In this document: piece by piece, positions 46,072-58,385 of the stretch | Numbering within the stretch: position 1 is the stretch's first letter | Layout of the letters: each line of letters begins with the position of its first letter | Assembly (NCBI GenBank): GCA_037127255.1 | Contig: JBANSL010000013.1 | Location: 10,498,688-10,562,687, forward strand | Direction: 5' to 3' | From: Persicaria tinctoria | Lineage: Eukaryota > Streptophyta > Magnoliopsida > Caryophyllales > Polygonaceae | Length of the DNA stretch: 64,000 nt | Translations under genes and position numbers: made by a program | The notes under the pieces: model-generated | Databases searched by the model: none | Seen by the model: only the letters and a program-made list of their open reading frames with translations | What the model was told of the DNA's origin: nothing

Positions 46072-48895
46072 ATGGATAGGTTTGAGAAAGATAAGAAGAG
46101 GGACAACCCATCTCCTTCAATGCTCGCCGGGTTCGGATCTTGGATCACCAGCGTCTTAGTGGATCCAAGGCAGATCCTTGCTGGGTTTCTCACTTTCACC
46201 ATGTTTGCTATGCTCGCTCATATGATCAAAAGAGAACACTTTGATTCTAAAGTATACATATCTCTATCTCCCATTTTCTCTTTATTCATTTCTCTTCTTT
46301 GCTTAATTTCCCCTTTTACTAATCTCAGGCATCTTGATGGATTCAGCCATTTCGCCCTATTAGTTTATTGATTGAGTCCAAGCCGCCTCATTTTTATTTT
46401 GATGTAATTTTTGATTGATCTTGTTGAGATTTGAGCCTGTGGTTGGAATGTCGGCAGATTTGAACATGTTCAATTGGCTTTATTTTGTGTGAATTTTTCA
46501 CTTTTAGGCTATTTCTCTGCGAAATGTGCAATTGGCTTTATGATTATTGTTCAGTTGGTTCCTGTAAAGAGTTTTAGTGGTTTGATCTGTCATAGTTATC
46601 TGATAATTCATTTGTTTTGTTTGAATTTTCTCAGGTTCAGATACCACAACACGTCCGTGAGGATTATAGAGTTTCGTTCGGCACTGATGGGCTATGGCAA
46701 GAGGATGGCCCTGAGCTAAAACCGTGCTGGACAAAGCCAACTTCTGGTGAACTCTTCTATCTTCTCCTTCTCCTTGAGCAATTTGTGTGTGAATCTGAGT
46801 TCTTTGAATGCATTAAAAGAGCTTATATTTACCCAATTCATGATCTATGTTTTTCTTGATTGACAGAAGAGGCAACACTGTCAGATGGATATGTCACTTT
46901 CTCGCTTACAGATGGTCCAGAGTACCATATCTCACAGGTATATTATCGCTCCCTTGGTTTGATCTGATCCGTGGTGTTGTTGCTTCAGATTTTTTTCTCA
47001 GCAAGAGAAATTAGTTTTATATGATCTGTATGGATTTTTTGGCTTGATTTTTCTCAATGTGAGGCCTATGATCAAATATGTTAAATGAGATGCTGCTTTA
47101 TGTTAAATGTGTGAAGCAATGGATCTCCATTGATGATGTGTGTAATTGCTGTCAAAGATCCATTTTGTATGCAGAAAGTGTTTTGAAACCTTTATTTATC
47201 TAATTGATTTCACAACTTATGAGACTTTATATTGGCAGATTACTGATGCTGTTGTGGTGGCTAAAAATCTTGGAGCAACCCTTGTACTTCCCGACATCAG
47301 GGGAAGCAGGCTCGGTGATAAGAGGTGATTTCTCATGCTTCAGAAAAGGACTCGTTTTCTTCTCTCTTTGATATGTTGCCTTCAGTCAATATGTACTAGT
47401 AGCTTATGTATCAATGTATCATCAGTCTTTTGCTAGTAACCTCATAAGAAGAGGTGTTATACAGTATTTGCTTTGAGGATCTCGGTAATTGGCTGCAGTG
47501 TTGATTGTTTGGCCCTATTCCAACACATTTAAAAAACGTCAAGATGTTAAGAAATCACCAACCAGCACTTTTAACATTTTGGTATTGTTAGTTCTTGGAG
47601 CATTTTACATAAGATAGACTCTGTATCTGTTAAAAAAATGCAGGAACTTTGGAGAAGTGTATGATGTTGACAAATTTGTGGGAAGCTTGGAAGGAGTAGT
47701 GAGAGTGGTGAAAGAAACACCCTCTGGGATCTCAGTGAAGAACCTTGCAGTTGCAAAGGTCCCTAATCGTGTCACAGAGAACGACATTGCTGTTCATGTT
47801 GAACCTGTCTACAGAAGCAAAGGCAACATCAGGCTTGCAACCTACTTCCCTTCGGTGAACATGAAGAAGAAAGATGAAAAGAGCGAGAGTGATTCCGTGT
47901 CATGCTTAGCAATGTTTGGATCACTGGAGTTGCAACCAGAAGTGCGCGAAGTTGTAGATTTGATGGTTGAGAGGTTGAGAACTTTGAGCCGTGGCTCAGA
48001 CGGGCGCTTTGTGGCTGTAGACCTTAGAGTTGACATGCTACAGAAGAAGGGTTGCAAAGAGAAGGGCGAATATGGGCACAAGAGCTGTTATAATGCAAAG
48101 GAAGTCGCAAAGTTTTTGAGCAAACTTGGATTTGACAAGGATACCACAATCTACTTGACACAATCAAGATGGGATAAGAGCCTTGAGCCATTGAAGGAGT
48201 TCTTCCCAAAAACCTATACTAAGGTACTGTCAATTTTCATTAATCTCTACTTTGCCTTCCTTATTTGTCTATGCAGCAAAGTATATGATCACTGTGCACT
48301 TCCTTTCACAAAAATCACACTATTTGACTGAATTTATTCAACTTAGTAATTTGGGAGACATTTTATTTTTAAAAAACAAACTGAAACTGATAAACAGTAT
48401 GGAAAACAGCAATAACCTCCTTATCAGTGTAAATAAGCTCTTTTTCAACAATCAGCGCAATGTGGCAAACAAAATCATCTTACTATCCTCCCTGTGATAA
48501 TCCATTTTATTTACTAGTTCTCATTTCATTGAGACCCTGCAATGCTTAACTGCCCAATATGGTTCTTACTGCAATTAAAGTAGAAATAGTATCTCAATCT
48601 CTCTAAATCGTTGCAGGAGGCGATCATCCCAGTTGAAAAGAAGGAGAAATTCCTCAACACGGAAACGCCTACACTTGAAGAGGTTATCGACTTCTACATT
48701 GCCTCAGAAAGCGATGTCTTTGTCCCAGCGATTTCAGGACTGTTCTATGCAAACGTGGCCGGCAAGAGGATTGCTTCTGGAAGGACGGAGATACTCGTCC
48801 CTGCTAAGATCTCTGGCTCATCTGCTTCTGCAAGCGATTACATCTCCCATTATGTTACCGAGAGGAACCATTTGGCCTACTCGTGCTTCTGCTAG
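46072..48895 (+). CDS. MSR: Mannan synthesis-related protein (GT65/O-fucosyltransferase-like)
   Basis: Exons 46072-46251, 46635-46746, 46867-46937, 47239-47324, 47644-48223 and 48617-48895 give 1308 bp and 435 aa, with consistent phases and an intact frame. Residues about 20-48 (SWITSVLVDPRQILAGFLTF-TMFAMLAHM) form a single membrane anchor, indicating a type II Golgi protein. The lumenal part has plant O-fucosyltransferase-family features: ITDAVVVAKNLGATLVLPDI-RGSRLGDKR, RFVAVDLRVDML, CYNAKEVAKFL, TTIYLTQSRWDKSLEPL and DFYIASESDVFVPAISGLFY. In Arabidopsis the MSR1/MSR2 proteins are needed for mannan and glucomannan synthesis. The start is the only ATG in frame ahead of the anchor. RPL7 lies downstream on the same strand. 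Confidence 0.93.
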
Positions 48896-49140
48896 TTTTT
48901 CGCTGCGAAGACAAACTTCTCTATAGGTTTTGGAATGAATAATCTCACCTCAGAAAAAAGATGTTTGCTTGTAATGCCATTTAAGGAGATGTGCCTCCAT
49001 GTTTGATTAGTTGTGTTTAAGGATACTGGTTCTGGTTCTTCATTCTGAAGCCTCGGTAGCTATAGGCGAATTCGGCCTTTTGTTTGTGCTCTTCCTGAAA
49101 TATAGGAATTGTGAAATGTCAATACCCTTTGTTGGAAACA

Positions 49141-49809
49141 TCTTCAAGAACAACTTATGCTTGTCATTTGTTTTCATTGTAAGAGACTTTTGATATTTGA
49201 ATAGAAATCAGAAACGGATTGCAGCATTTGTTTTTATAGCTTTCTTTGTTCCATTGTTGGTGTACAAACTCACAAACAATGCACTTTTTTTTTTGGTTAC
49301 AAGGCAAAAATTTGGGAGGTGTCAACTACGGTCTACGGTTGTACCACCACCCAAGAGCGTCCTTGCGGACGAGAGTTTGGAACTCAAGGTCAGAACTCCA
49401 AGTGGAAGAGACGGAAGTCACGGAACCCAAGGCCAGGTGATCAAGATGATCCGTAGCCTTGTTAGCCCCCCTGAAGACGTGGGAAACGGAGCCGGTCTCA
49501 AAGGAACTAAGCATAAGAAGAGCATCCGAAATAAGCATCTCGATCTCCCAGGGCGTCTTCCAGGCTCCTTTGATCGCATTGACGATTGCGAGACAATCGC
49601 CCTCCACAGCAAGTCTTCGAATCCCCCTCTTCCGAGCTTCCATAAACCCGAGCTGCAATCCAACCGCTTCGGCTTGTAATACCGACACCTTCCCGCACCT
49701 TTTGGCATCGCAAGCGATTAATCTTCCTTCATCGTCTCTAATAAGGAAACCTGCAGAAGCGCAACCACTGACAAGCATAAGTTGTTCTTGAAGAGACTTT
49801 TGATATTTG
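49141..49809. repeat. Mixed inverted (25 bp) and direct (19 bp) repeat pair
   Basis: TCTTCAAGAACAACTTATGC... (49141-49165) is the perfect reverse complement of 49770-49794. AAGAGACTTTTGATATTTG occurs directly at 49181-49199 and 49791-49809. The right-hand sequences belong to the LINE remnant's coding strand (KYQKSLQEQL); the left-hand copies lie in the MSR 3' flank. Confidence 0.85.
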
Positions 49810-50780
49810 TTGGAAACTTCTTTCACTTCGTCTATTGTTCTTATGCTTTGGTTTTAAAAAATGATCTTGTTTCTCTTAGTCCAAATTTTCCACCAAGAGA
49901 AAGAAAGAGTAGCCTTTTGTTCAGAGTCAAGTCGACGGAAAAGTTCGTTGGTGATAATCTTTATACTTTTATTGCTTTTGTCAGTAGTTTTAATCAGTCG
50001 CTCAATATTCTTGTCTAGTGAGCCTATCATTCTTAATGTTGTTGGACATTCCTTGAATTGGTAAATAAAGAGCGGCCATTCCGGAGTTCGAACCGGGGAC
50101 CTATGACTATTATCCACAAATGCTTTCCGGTGAGCCATTCCGAAATGGTTTGTTGGACATTCCATCAGAAGGTGAATAGCGTCTTCCTCCACGGAATTAC
50201 AAAGGGTACAATCCATGGGAGTGTGTAAACCTTTGTTTCTTAGTCTTATTTTGGTCGGGAGTCCATCTAGTGTCATTTTCCATAGGAAGTTTTTCACCTT
50301 GGTTGGACAATCAATTTTCCATATCCCATTGAAGAGGTCTATTTCGTTCCATTGGAGTTCGTGATAAAATCTAGCGCGTTAGAAGTAGTAAACCAACCAT
50401 TTGGATTTGGTTTCCAGTATAGTATATCTTGAAATTTCTGCGATGAAAGAGGGATATTAATAATTGTTTCTATAATATCTGTTGGCAGCACTCTTCGTAG
50501 CTTATTCACATTCCATGTCTTGTTTGGCATTAAGTAGTTTTCAACATTTTCTTGGTCATCTATTCTCGGAGGCAATCGATGGTCCTCAAACTTTATCTCA
50601 TCGTTTAGCCATTTGTCCTTCCAAAATTGTATCGTTTTCCCGTTTCCAATCTGCCATATGAGACCTTAGCAGAATTCGTCTTTTAATTCAATTAATTTGG
50701 CCCATTGCCACGACAAGTTTTTCTTCTCACTCATATCTAAAATAATGGTATCTTGGGTGAATAAATTCATCAACTATTGT
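49284..50780 (-). pseudogene. LINE (non-LTR retrotransposon) 3' half, decayed
   Basis: Minus-strand fragments in family order. 50575-50339 is the RT-distal linker (WNVNKLRRVLPTDIIETI, DILYWKPNPNGWFTTSNALD). 50297-49854 is a zf-RVT domain (FLWKMTLDGLPTKIRLRNKG, CTLCNSVEEDAIHLLMECP, WWKIWTKRNKIIF). 49826-49326 is an RNase H-like RVT_3 domain (GFLIRDDEGRLIACDAKRCG, LQAEAVGLQLGFMEARKRGI, LAVEGDCLAIVNAIKG). The strand between the zinc finger and RNase H lacks the usual PP-G--K-N-DGA segment, so there is an internal deletion. The T11 run at 49287-49298 may be the poly(A) tail. The 5' boundary is approximate. Copy 2 of the 98-bp SINE interrupts the zinc finger after MECP. Confidence 0.85.
50053..50150 (-). 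mobile_element. 98-bp tRNA-derived SINE, copy 2
   Basis: Same family as 34859-34956, about 90% identical by eye, here flanked by the 13-bp TSD TGTTGGACATTCC (50040-50052 and 50151-50163). The B-box region reads GGTTCGAACTCC on the minus strand. It lies nested in the LINE zinc-finger coding sequence. Confidence 0.85.
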
Positions 50781-50939
50781 TATCTTTTTTTATTTTATAG
50801 GCAGTACACTATATTGTAATAATAATCTGCATTTATTTGTGTGGTTTGATCGACTTTTTAAAATTTTTGATGGATTAAAATGAGGAATCCATGAGAATTT
50901 TAACTTGTGATTTAAGCCAACCAAACAAGCCCTGAACAC

Positions 50940-51606
50940 AAAAATGAGGGCTAGGCCCAATTAATTAATGGGCTTAGTGTAGCCACCTCAGAACCGTTGG
51001 ATTCGCTCAACGATCCAACGGCTAACAAAGAAACCCTAACACTAAATGAAAACCCCTTATAACCCTAGCAATCACCCCACCCTCTTGCTGCCAGACAATA
51101 AGCAGATCGTCTCCTATACCCCTTCCCTAATCTTGAAGATCTCCCACCATCGCCGCCGCTACCAGGTCTGACTCACTCTCCCGTTCCTCCATTGATTTCA
51201 ATTGATTTATCTGATTGATAGTTTTCCTCTGCGTACCTGTTTTGCGCTGATAATGAATGAATTCGTATGCATCTACGAAGATTGATTCTTTCTTCCCTGT
51301 TCATCTTTCTGTGAAATGATCGCTTCACTGTCAAATTGCGTAGTCGTGTTCTGAATGTGAGTAGAAATTTCGGAATGTTGTGTCCTTGCTTCTGAAATTA
51401 GTCAATTATTCTCTGAAACATTAGAGTAGAAATTTTGTAATGCTGTCTTAGCAATGGGAGGCTACTGAGATTAGTCACCAGTTAATTTCCTTTTTTTTTT
51501 GGTTCTGGAATTAGTCATCTATGTGTTGAATCTTCAGTTCATTTTAGTGCACTTGGATGATTATGTGGTTTGATTTTTGGGGAAATGGGTTGTTTGAATC
51601 TAACAG
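50940..51606 (+). promoter_or_regulatory. RPL7 promoter, leader and leader intron
   Basis: Two site II-like boxes (AGGCCCAA at 50953, TGGGCTT at 50969) and a telo-box AAACCCTAAC at 51031 (another AACCCTAG at about 51061) precede a pyrimidine-rich leader near 51080-51160. That pair of elements is characteristic of plant ribosomal protein promoters. A leader intron runs 51166-51606 (ACCAG|GTCTGA to TAACAG|AG), two bases upstream of the start codon. Confidence 0.8.
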
Positions 51607-51608
51607 AG

Positions 51609-52808
51609 ATGGGTGAGGAAGCTACCAAAGTTGTTGTTCCGGAGTCGGTTTTGAAGAAGCAAAAGAGGGAGGAGGAATGGGCCCTGGCGAAGAAGGAGCA
51701 GCTTGACGCCCAAAAGAAGACGAACTCTGCAAACAGGAAGGTTATTTGCAGCAGAGCTAAGCAGTATGCATTGGAGTACGCCGCACAGGTATTGATTCCG
51801 CTTCGCTCTTACGATGATTTGTGTCTCAGTCTCTTCTTGATTTGGCTTTATGGTGGTCTGACATTTGAATTTTCAGGAAAAGGAGTTGATTGACTTGAAA
51901 CGTCAAGCCAAGCTCAAGGGAGGGTTCTATGTTGAGCCAGAAGCAAAGCTTCTTTTCATTGTCCGGATCCGTGGGTTGGTGCTGCTTGTTTCGTATTCAG
52001 TTTCTTGCTTTAGTTTGTTTGTGTTGTTTTTAATTGTGATTGATTTGTTTTTCTTGTTGCTAGTATTAACCGCATGCACCCGAACACAAGGAAGATCTTG
52101 CAGCTTTTGAGGTTGAGACAGGTATTTTGTCATTGAGGATTTGCTGTTTTGTGCCTTGTGGTGCATTTGACTTGATTTGTGCATCATTTGTGGTGATTGA
52201 ATCCTATGTTACAACGCACAGATCTTCAATGGTGTCTTCCTCAAGGTGAACAAGGCAACTTTGAACATGTTGCACAAGGTTGAGCCATATGTGACCTATG
52301 GGTAAGCGGTTGGCGTGTGCCATAGTTTCCCTTTTGTTTTCTGTTTTTCATTCAGCAAATCATTCCTGACTTCGGTTATTACTGCAAATTTAGTTACCCC
52401 AACTTGAAGACCGTGAAGGAGCTTATCTACAAGAGGGGCTATGGAAAGGTTAACAAACAGAGGATTGCCTTGACCGACAACTCTGTCATCGAACAGGTTT
52501 GTAGGCTCTTATAACTGGATTCGGATGGAATAGCATTAACATATGATAACCTAAAGAATTTAATGTCATGAACTGTATTTGTGATGATGCAGACCCTTGG
52601 AAAGTACGGCATTATCTGCATTGAAGATCTCATTCACGAGATCCTGACCGTGGGACCCCACTTCAAGCAGGCCAACAACTTCCTTTGGCCGTTTAAGCTC
52701 AGCGCACCCTTGGGCGGTCTAGAGAAGAAGAGGAACCACTACGTCGAAGGTGGTGATGCTGGAAACCGTGAGGGCTACATCAACGAGCTTATTAGGAGAA
52801 TGAACTAG
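51609..52808 (+). CDS. RPL7: 60S ribosomal protein L7 (uL30)
   Basis: Exons 51609-51788, 51877-51974, 52064-52121, 52222-52301, 52394-52496 and 52593-52808 give 735 bp and 244 aa, the usual plant length. The N-terminal basic helix ([20 protein letters not shown]) is followed by the uL30 fold ([73 protein letters not shown]). The C-terminus is [13 protein letters not shown]...[14 protein letters not shown]. The frame is intact. Cytosolic large-subunit protein; convergent with the MTPC4-type gene. Confidence 0.97.
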
Positions 52809-53432
52809 ACTGTGGTTCTTGAGGTTGTTTTCACTAGACTTGAAACAAGTTCTTGATTTTGTCGTTTTCGGAAGACCGAGTTGAAGTTTTTGGTTAGCAT
52901 TTCTAATTTTGCCAACAAAGTATATTGGATCTTTGTGTTACTGGGTGCTTGGAAATTTCAGGCTTCAGCATATGTTCAATTATAATTTGCTCTCGTATCA
53001 TAATTTTTTTCAGTTTTATGCATTTCGTTAAGGCTTTCATTTTCAGGAATTCAGGGTACATCTATTCATGGAATGCAGAAACTTGTCAGTCTATGACAAT
53101 TAAATAAATTTTCCAGCTCATTATGATTTTAAACATGTTTCCCTTAAATTTGTTTTTTTAGCTGGAAATGAAATCAGTTGAGCAAAGAACAATAACTAAA
53201 CTGAACATTCTGTGGTTATCACAATGTACTGTAAAATAGTGTTTAGATTTTGCTAATGGGTTATGCAACTTATGCCTGGAGACCTATCAAAAGCATGACC
53301 TGACCCAAAAACCAGGTCTGCTCGAAAATGACTTGTTTGCCGGGTGCTACGAAAGATGATTAAGCAAACACAAGATGATCTTTAATGGGAATGTAATTTA
53401 GCAAATGGTTTATGGAGTTATAGATGCACAAA

Positions 53433-56400
53433 CTAAGATTCAAAGGTAATTGGGTTGTGAGCCTCAATGTCGACATGTTGAATCCCAGGAACGATCTTCC
53501 TTATCTCGCTCTCAAGTCTATCAACCTCACTTCCTAAAGCGGTTACGATTTCCTCACCTGCCACAACAAATATGTCTACATCTCAGTCGAAATCAAACTA
53601 TATTTTCTCATTTCTCAACTCAGGACGACTAAAGAAACTGCACAGATCTAGAGAGTATGAGACAGGCTGCTAGCATACCGTAGTTTGACATAACCATCAA
53701 GATAGCTCCATTGTCTTTTTTCTTCGCAGCCTTTCGAAACTGAACAAAATGCAAAAAACAAGTTGTTAACTTGCGTTTGATTTGGGTACACTTTTCATGG
53801 ACATAGCTGGAAATTTGGGGGGGGGGGGGGGGGGGGGGGGGTAGACCATGGAAAATGAGAAGAAAATGGAGCAAATATTAGCAATTACCTGTCTTGCCCA
53901 AGATTTGGAGCCAGCCCTTTTTATGTAGTTTTGAACGAGCACTTCACCGTTGAAATCTAAGTTCACAGTTCACACAATACAGATGTACAAATTAGATGAA
54001 GTTATTGGACCTCTACATTAAACAGTAGAGACGTAGTGAGAACATCCCATTTGGAGATCACTGATAGTGCCAATGCAGGAACATATTTACCAATCACCAG
54101 CATAAGCTTATATGAACAAGATAAATACCTATTTCTGCCTTGAATCTAAAAAAGCCAGGCCCAATCACCTCACTCTTGCAATCATACAGAGAATCTACAA
54201 CCTGTCAAAAAAGCAATAAAAGGTTTTAGATAAGTAAATTGAGGGGAGTTATATGAGGTAGAATAGAAGATGCAATCAACACATTACATACTGGGTCATT
54301 CTTCAAAAAATGCATAACCTTCTGCATATCCTGATCATCAATTGCTCTACCGATCAAAGCATGACGATTTCTTTGAATCAGAAATATGGCAACCTAGAAC
54401 AGCAAGAGAAAGGAAATAATATCAAATAAACCAACTCATACCCTATCTGGATAGCAGTATGATGAAGCTAAATGCAATCAACAAGCATATGGATAAATAG
54501 TTTACATTTTTTTTTAAAAAAAAAAAGATGTATACAACTATACATGCTAGTAAGAAAATGGCAGTATGAGCAAACTCTTCATTAATATTTCGTATCTGCT
54601 TCAGCTTTAGTCATTTGAGGCATATAGATATCCTCATATCCATATATCCTTGTATATAAATTCAATCCACTATGCTTTAAATTGCTGCATTTTGGACAAA
54701 GATCCACAAACCTGTTGAGCATGGGGAAATCTTGTGGTTTCAACCTTTTTCAGCACCATCACAAGTATTTCCACATATTGGGTGGTAAGATCTTTGTCGT
54801 CAACAAATATTTCACTTTCTTTTGGTGGGATCAACAAATTTTCATAAACTATGTACAGAAGTAAATTGCACTATGCAATCTATTGACTTATAAGCAGTAC
54901 ATATCCATCTTACACAGCTGAAGAATTTCCTTGTGACCAAAAAAAAGCTGAAAAATTCCCTATACCTTCAACCCACAGTAAGTTCATTTCATCATTCCTC
55001 AGTCCTCATGGGAACCCAAACATCTTCAAATTCTATGTTTTTTTTAGCAAACTTCAAATTCTATGTTATTACAAGTATTGATGCAGCAATACTAACAACG
55101 AATCAGTAACAACAGAACGCCATTGCTGGCTGTAAAGTAAAAGTTCTTTATAATAGCGTGTTCATTTAATGTGATGGTACATTGTTCATTTACCTACCAA
55201 ATGGCCCCCGAATTTAGGTTATCCATCAAAAGCGTAAATTCCTTGCATTTACATTTTCAAAGCTTCCCAAGTGACCTTCTGATAATTTATTGTTCTATGG
55301 TTGCCAAATAAAGGACCTTTGAAGGTTTAAAATATCCAAGGATGGGGAATGATAACATAAGTATATTATTTCACACCCCTTTTAATTTAAAATACTTGAA
55401 TTATTGACTGCCTATGTATACTCCAAAGCCACCATAAAATAACTACACAAGTCAAATCTAATGAACACTATATATGTATTATTGTCATGAACTCATTAAT
55501 GATGGATTTGATGCTACATAAAATTTTATAATCAAAACAGAAATTATACGGTTCTCTTGAAATGTATTCAGTACCATTCCAAGAAGGTTGCCAACAACAA
55601 TAGAGCCAATGGCATCATATATAGCATTCCCTGTGACATTCACAGCAACCAAGGATGCAGCAGCAATTGCAAGACCACTGACTGCAGCACAATCCTGTAA
55701 ACTTTTGACATCACCAAATAATAAAGCCATTCAAATTGTGGAAAACAACTTTATTGCAAAAACATGAAAAAACTAGAACATGCTTTTGTATTCTGTATTT
55801 CGCATGTTATTTTACTGCTCTTCATAAAAATGCAAAAAAAGAGAAGAAGCTGAAAGTAGCAGTGAAGTTCAAATGGGGCCAGTGGCCACCATGTAGACAA
55901 GTAATCATGTACATTCATCAGGATTTGTGAAAGAGCTGTACTAGCCTTCTAGGCAAGTAGTAATCCAATACTATATCTATGCCAAAGAAGGCTTTTTCAC
56001 TTCTTCATCTTTGAGTACATGGAACATTTGACGAACTTTAGATGAGGATGATAAAATAGAATGCATTATCAACAACAAAAAATTCCCAAGCTGTCTTACA
56101 ACTTTACTAACCAACAAGAATTCCTTATGACAGGCCAAGATAACAAAGCAAATTATTGGTTAAGGTTATACAAACTTTAGGATTGATTGGGCCCAATAGC
56201 ATGAACTTACAAAATTCCACAAAAAAAAAAAAAATCAGTAACTTTTAAGTTGGTTGCACCCAGCAACAGTAAATGGACCACTCTCTTATCAGCTTTGTAC
56301 CACCAAGAAAGACCAAGCCAAAAGTTTGTGATTTTTTCTGTGTAGATTTCATAGGTTGATGCCACATGGTGGCACTGAGCCTAATGTCCGTATATTTTAC

Positions 56401-58385
56401 AGAATTATCTCCCCTATGGGACGTAAACTGGGCCTAAAAATTGCAACTGTGTATTTACAAAGAACTATGAAAATCATGCTAGATTATGACATATCCTGTA
56501 TCTATCTAGAGTGCTAGCCAGGAACAATGATCAGAAGAGAACTTGCCTCTGTCATTACTGCAACTGCGGTAGGGTCATGCCCACGCCATATATAGTCTCT
56601 CAGTTTCATCCCCTCAGCTGCTGCACCTTTCTTTACAGCATTTATAGCAACAAAAAGAGAGGCACCTGTACAAAAAATAAAAATATGACCAATATTGAAA
56701 CACTAAAAGGACTGTTCAAGATTTAATAATATGCCTCCTACTTTCAATGACAAATGAGCCGCCAATCACAAGAGCTGCATATTCAACGTGTTCTGGGTGC
56801 TGAAAAGGGATACTTTAGGAGTTAACAAATCAAATAGCAGTGATCAAAAAATTTGAATCTCACTGAGACAGGATAAGCAGATTACCTGTGCAGTCCACAA
56901 GTTCTGAACTCCATGAACTATTGTGGCACCCGAACCAAGACAGAAGATACCAACAGCAGATATAAGAGACCAGACAAATCTCTCTTTAGAGTAGCCATAA
57001 CTACATTTGAGAAAGCAAACTCATTTATCTGGAAAAGAACACATTCCAGGCTCCAGCGAATGACAACTATGCTTAGATCATTTATCTTATTTCCCTCACT
57101 TGAAATGAATCAGTAAAATCAAGATACTAAAGGTTTAACATGTAGGTAGAAATTAGTCTAAAAGCATTAGTTGCAGCATAGTGCATGGCAGATAAAATGT
57201 TAAAATGCTACAGAAAACTCACGGGTGAATAGCATCTGGTGCACGTCTTGAGCTACTCAGACCATAAGCAAGAAGCACCTAAGTTATGAATACGAATTAG
57301 TTTCTCTGCATACAGTAATGAATAAGCAAGTCATTATAAAACAAAAAATTGGCAGTTTTTACTAGCAGAAGAAGGCCACAGTCTCAATACAAACCTGGTT
57401 TGCAAAGTCTGCAACTGAGTGGACTACTTCAGCCATCATAACGTGACTGGAAGTTGCGAACCACACTCCAAACTTGAGTGAGAAGACAAGAAAATTGCAC
57501 CAAAGTGCAGTCCTAACAGCTCGGCGACTGCATTAACTCAACCAATCAGGAAAGAGTAAAAGCATCAAACTCAAGAGCCTCAATAGGAGTATAGGAATGA
57601 CTATTCCATAATCCATATTCGAAACGTCACAGATCCCAGAGCCCATGCTTTGTTCAACTCAAACTCTAAGGTCTAGTTATTTGTCACTTCGCTATAACTT
57701 ACATAATATTCACATACATTTCTGTGTGGTTCGAGCAAAAACAAATGGCAAATTGGCAATTGTCTGTTTATGTTAGACCAAAGTACCTAATAACAAATCC
57801 ATGTAAACTGCGGAACCAGATTTAATTTCTCGCTAACATATAACAGATGCATTCAAAACTGAAAATAGGGACATTACACACATTTCACAATCTGCAAGTG
57901 AACAGAAGCTAGCGGCTTTATTAAAGCTCAAATTACATATACCTGTGCTCATCATTCACTGCGATCCTCACTTCTTCCTCTCGAGTTGAAAAATCTGCAA
58001 ACAAAGAGGGAAGACAAAATTCACGGATTTCAAATTCATGAAAACGGAACAAAGAAGAAATTCGAACAACAAGAAGACGAAGAAGGAGAGGCACACTTCG
58101 CCGGTAGATATACTGATGGGAGGCGAAGTCCACTGGACTGTAACGGTGGCCAATGGAATTGACCTTGGTGACGTAATGCAGCAGCGAGATCGATCTTCTG
58201 ATCGCTGCAGGTGGAGAAATCGAACGATCGGGAGGATGAGAGTGAAAGTTTTTAAGCGAGGGATGAAATTGGGGGAAGGAGTAATCGTGATCGCGATGGG
58301 GATGGGGATGGAGAAGAGGGAGGAATCGTGAAACTCGCAAGACAAAATTGCGAGGATTTCTGAGTGCACCTCTATGCAATTGCAT
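53433..58385 (-). CDS. MTPC4: Cation diffusion facilitator, metal tolerance protein C4 type (SLC30A9-like)
   Basis: Thirteen minus-strand exons (58385-58097, 57994-57943, 57527-57395, 57278-57223, 57000-56886, 56799-56742, 56665-56547, 55694-55575, 54393-54292, 54201-54129, 53956-53889, 53739-53679, 53557-53433) sum to 1371 bp and 456 aa; the Arabidopsis protein is about 457. The N-terminus is Arg- and Ser-rich, compatible with an organelle presequence. The cation-efflux domain shows HVMMAEVVHSVADFANQ, APDAIHPYGYSKERFVWSL, EYAALVIGGSFVIE and GNAIYDAIGSIVVGNLLGM, followed by the cytosolic C-terminal domain. Zinc is the likely substrate by family. The exon ending at 56547 uses a GC donor (AG|GCAAGT). 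The intron at 53740-53888 contains a 25-G run. The frame is intact. Confidence 0.92.
53817..53841. repeat. Poly-G run of 25 in an MTPC4 intron
   Basis: An uninterrupted G25 on the plus strand, C25 on the transcribed strand, lying between exons 11 and 12. Confidence 0.95.
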
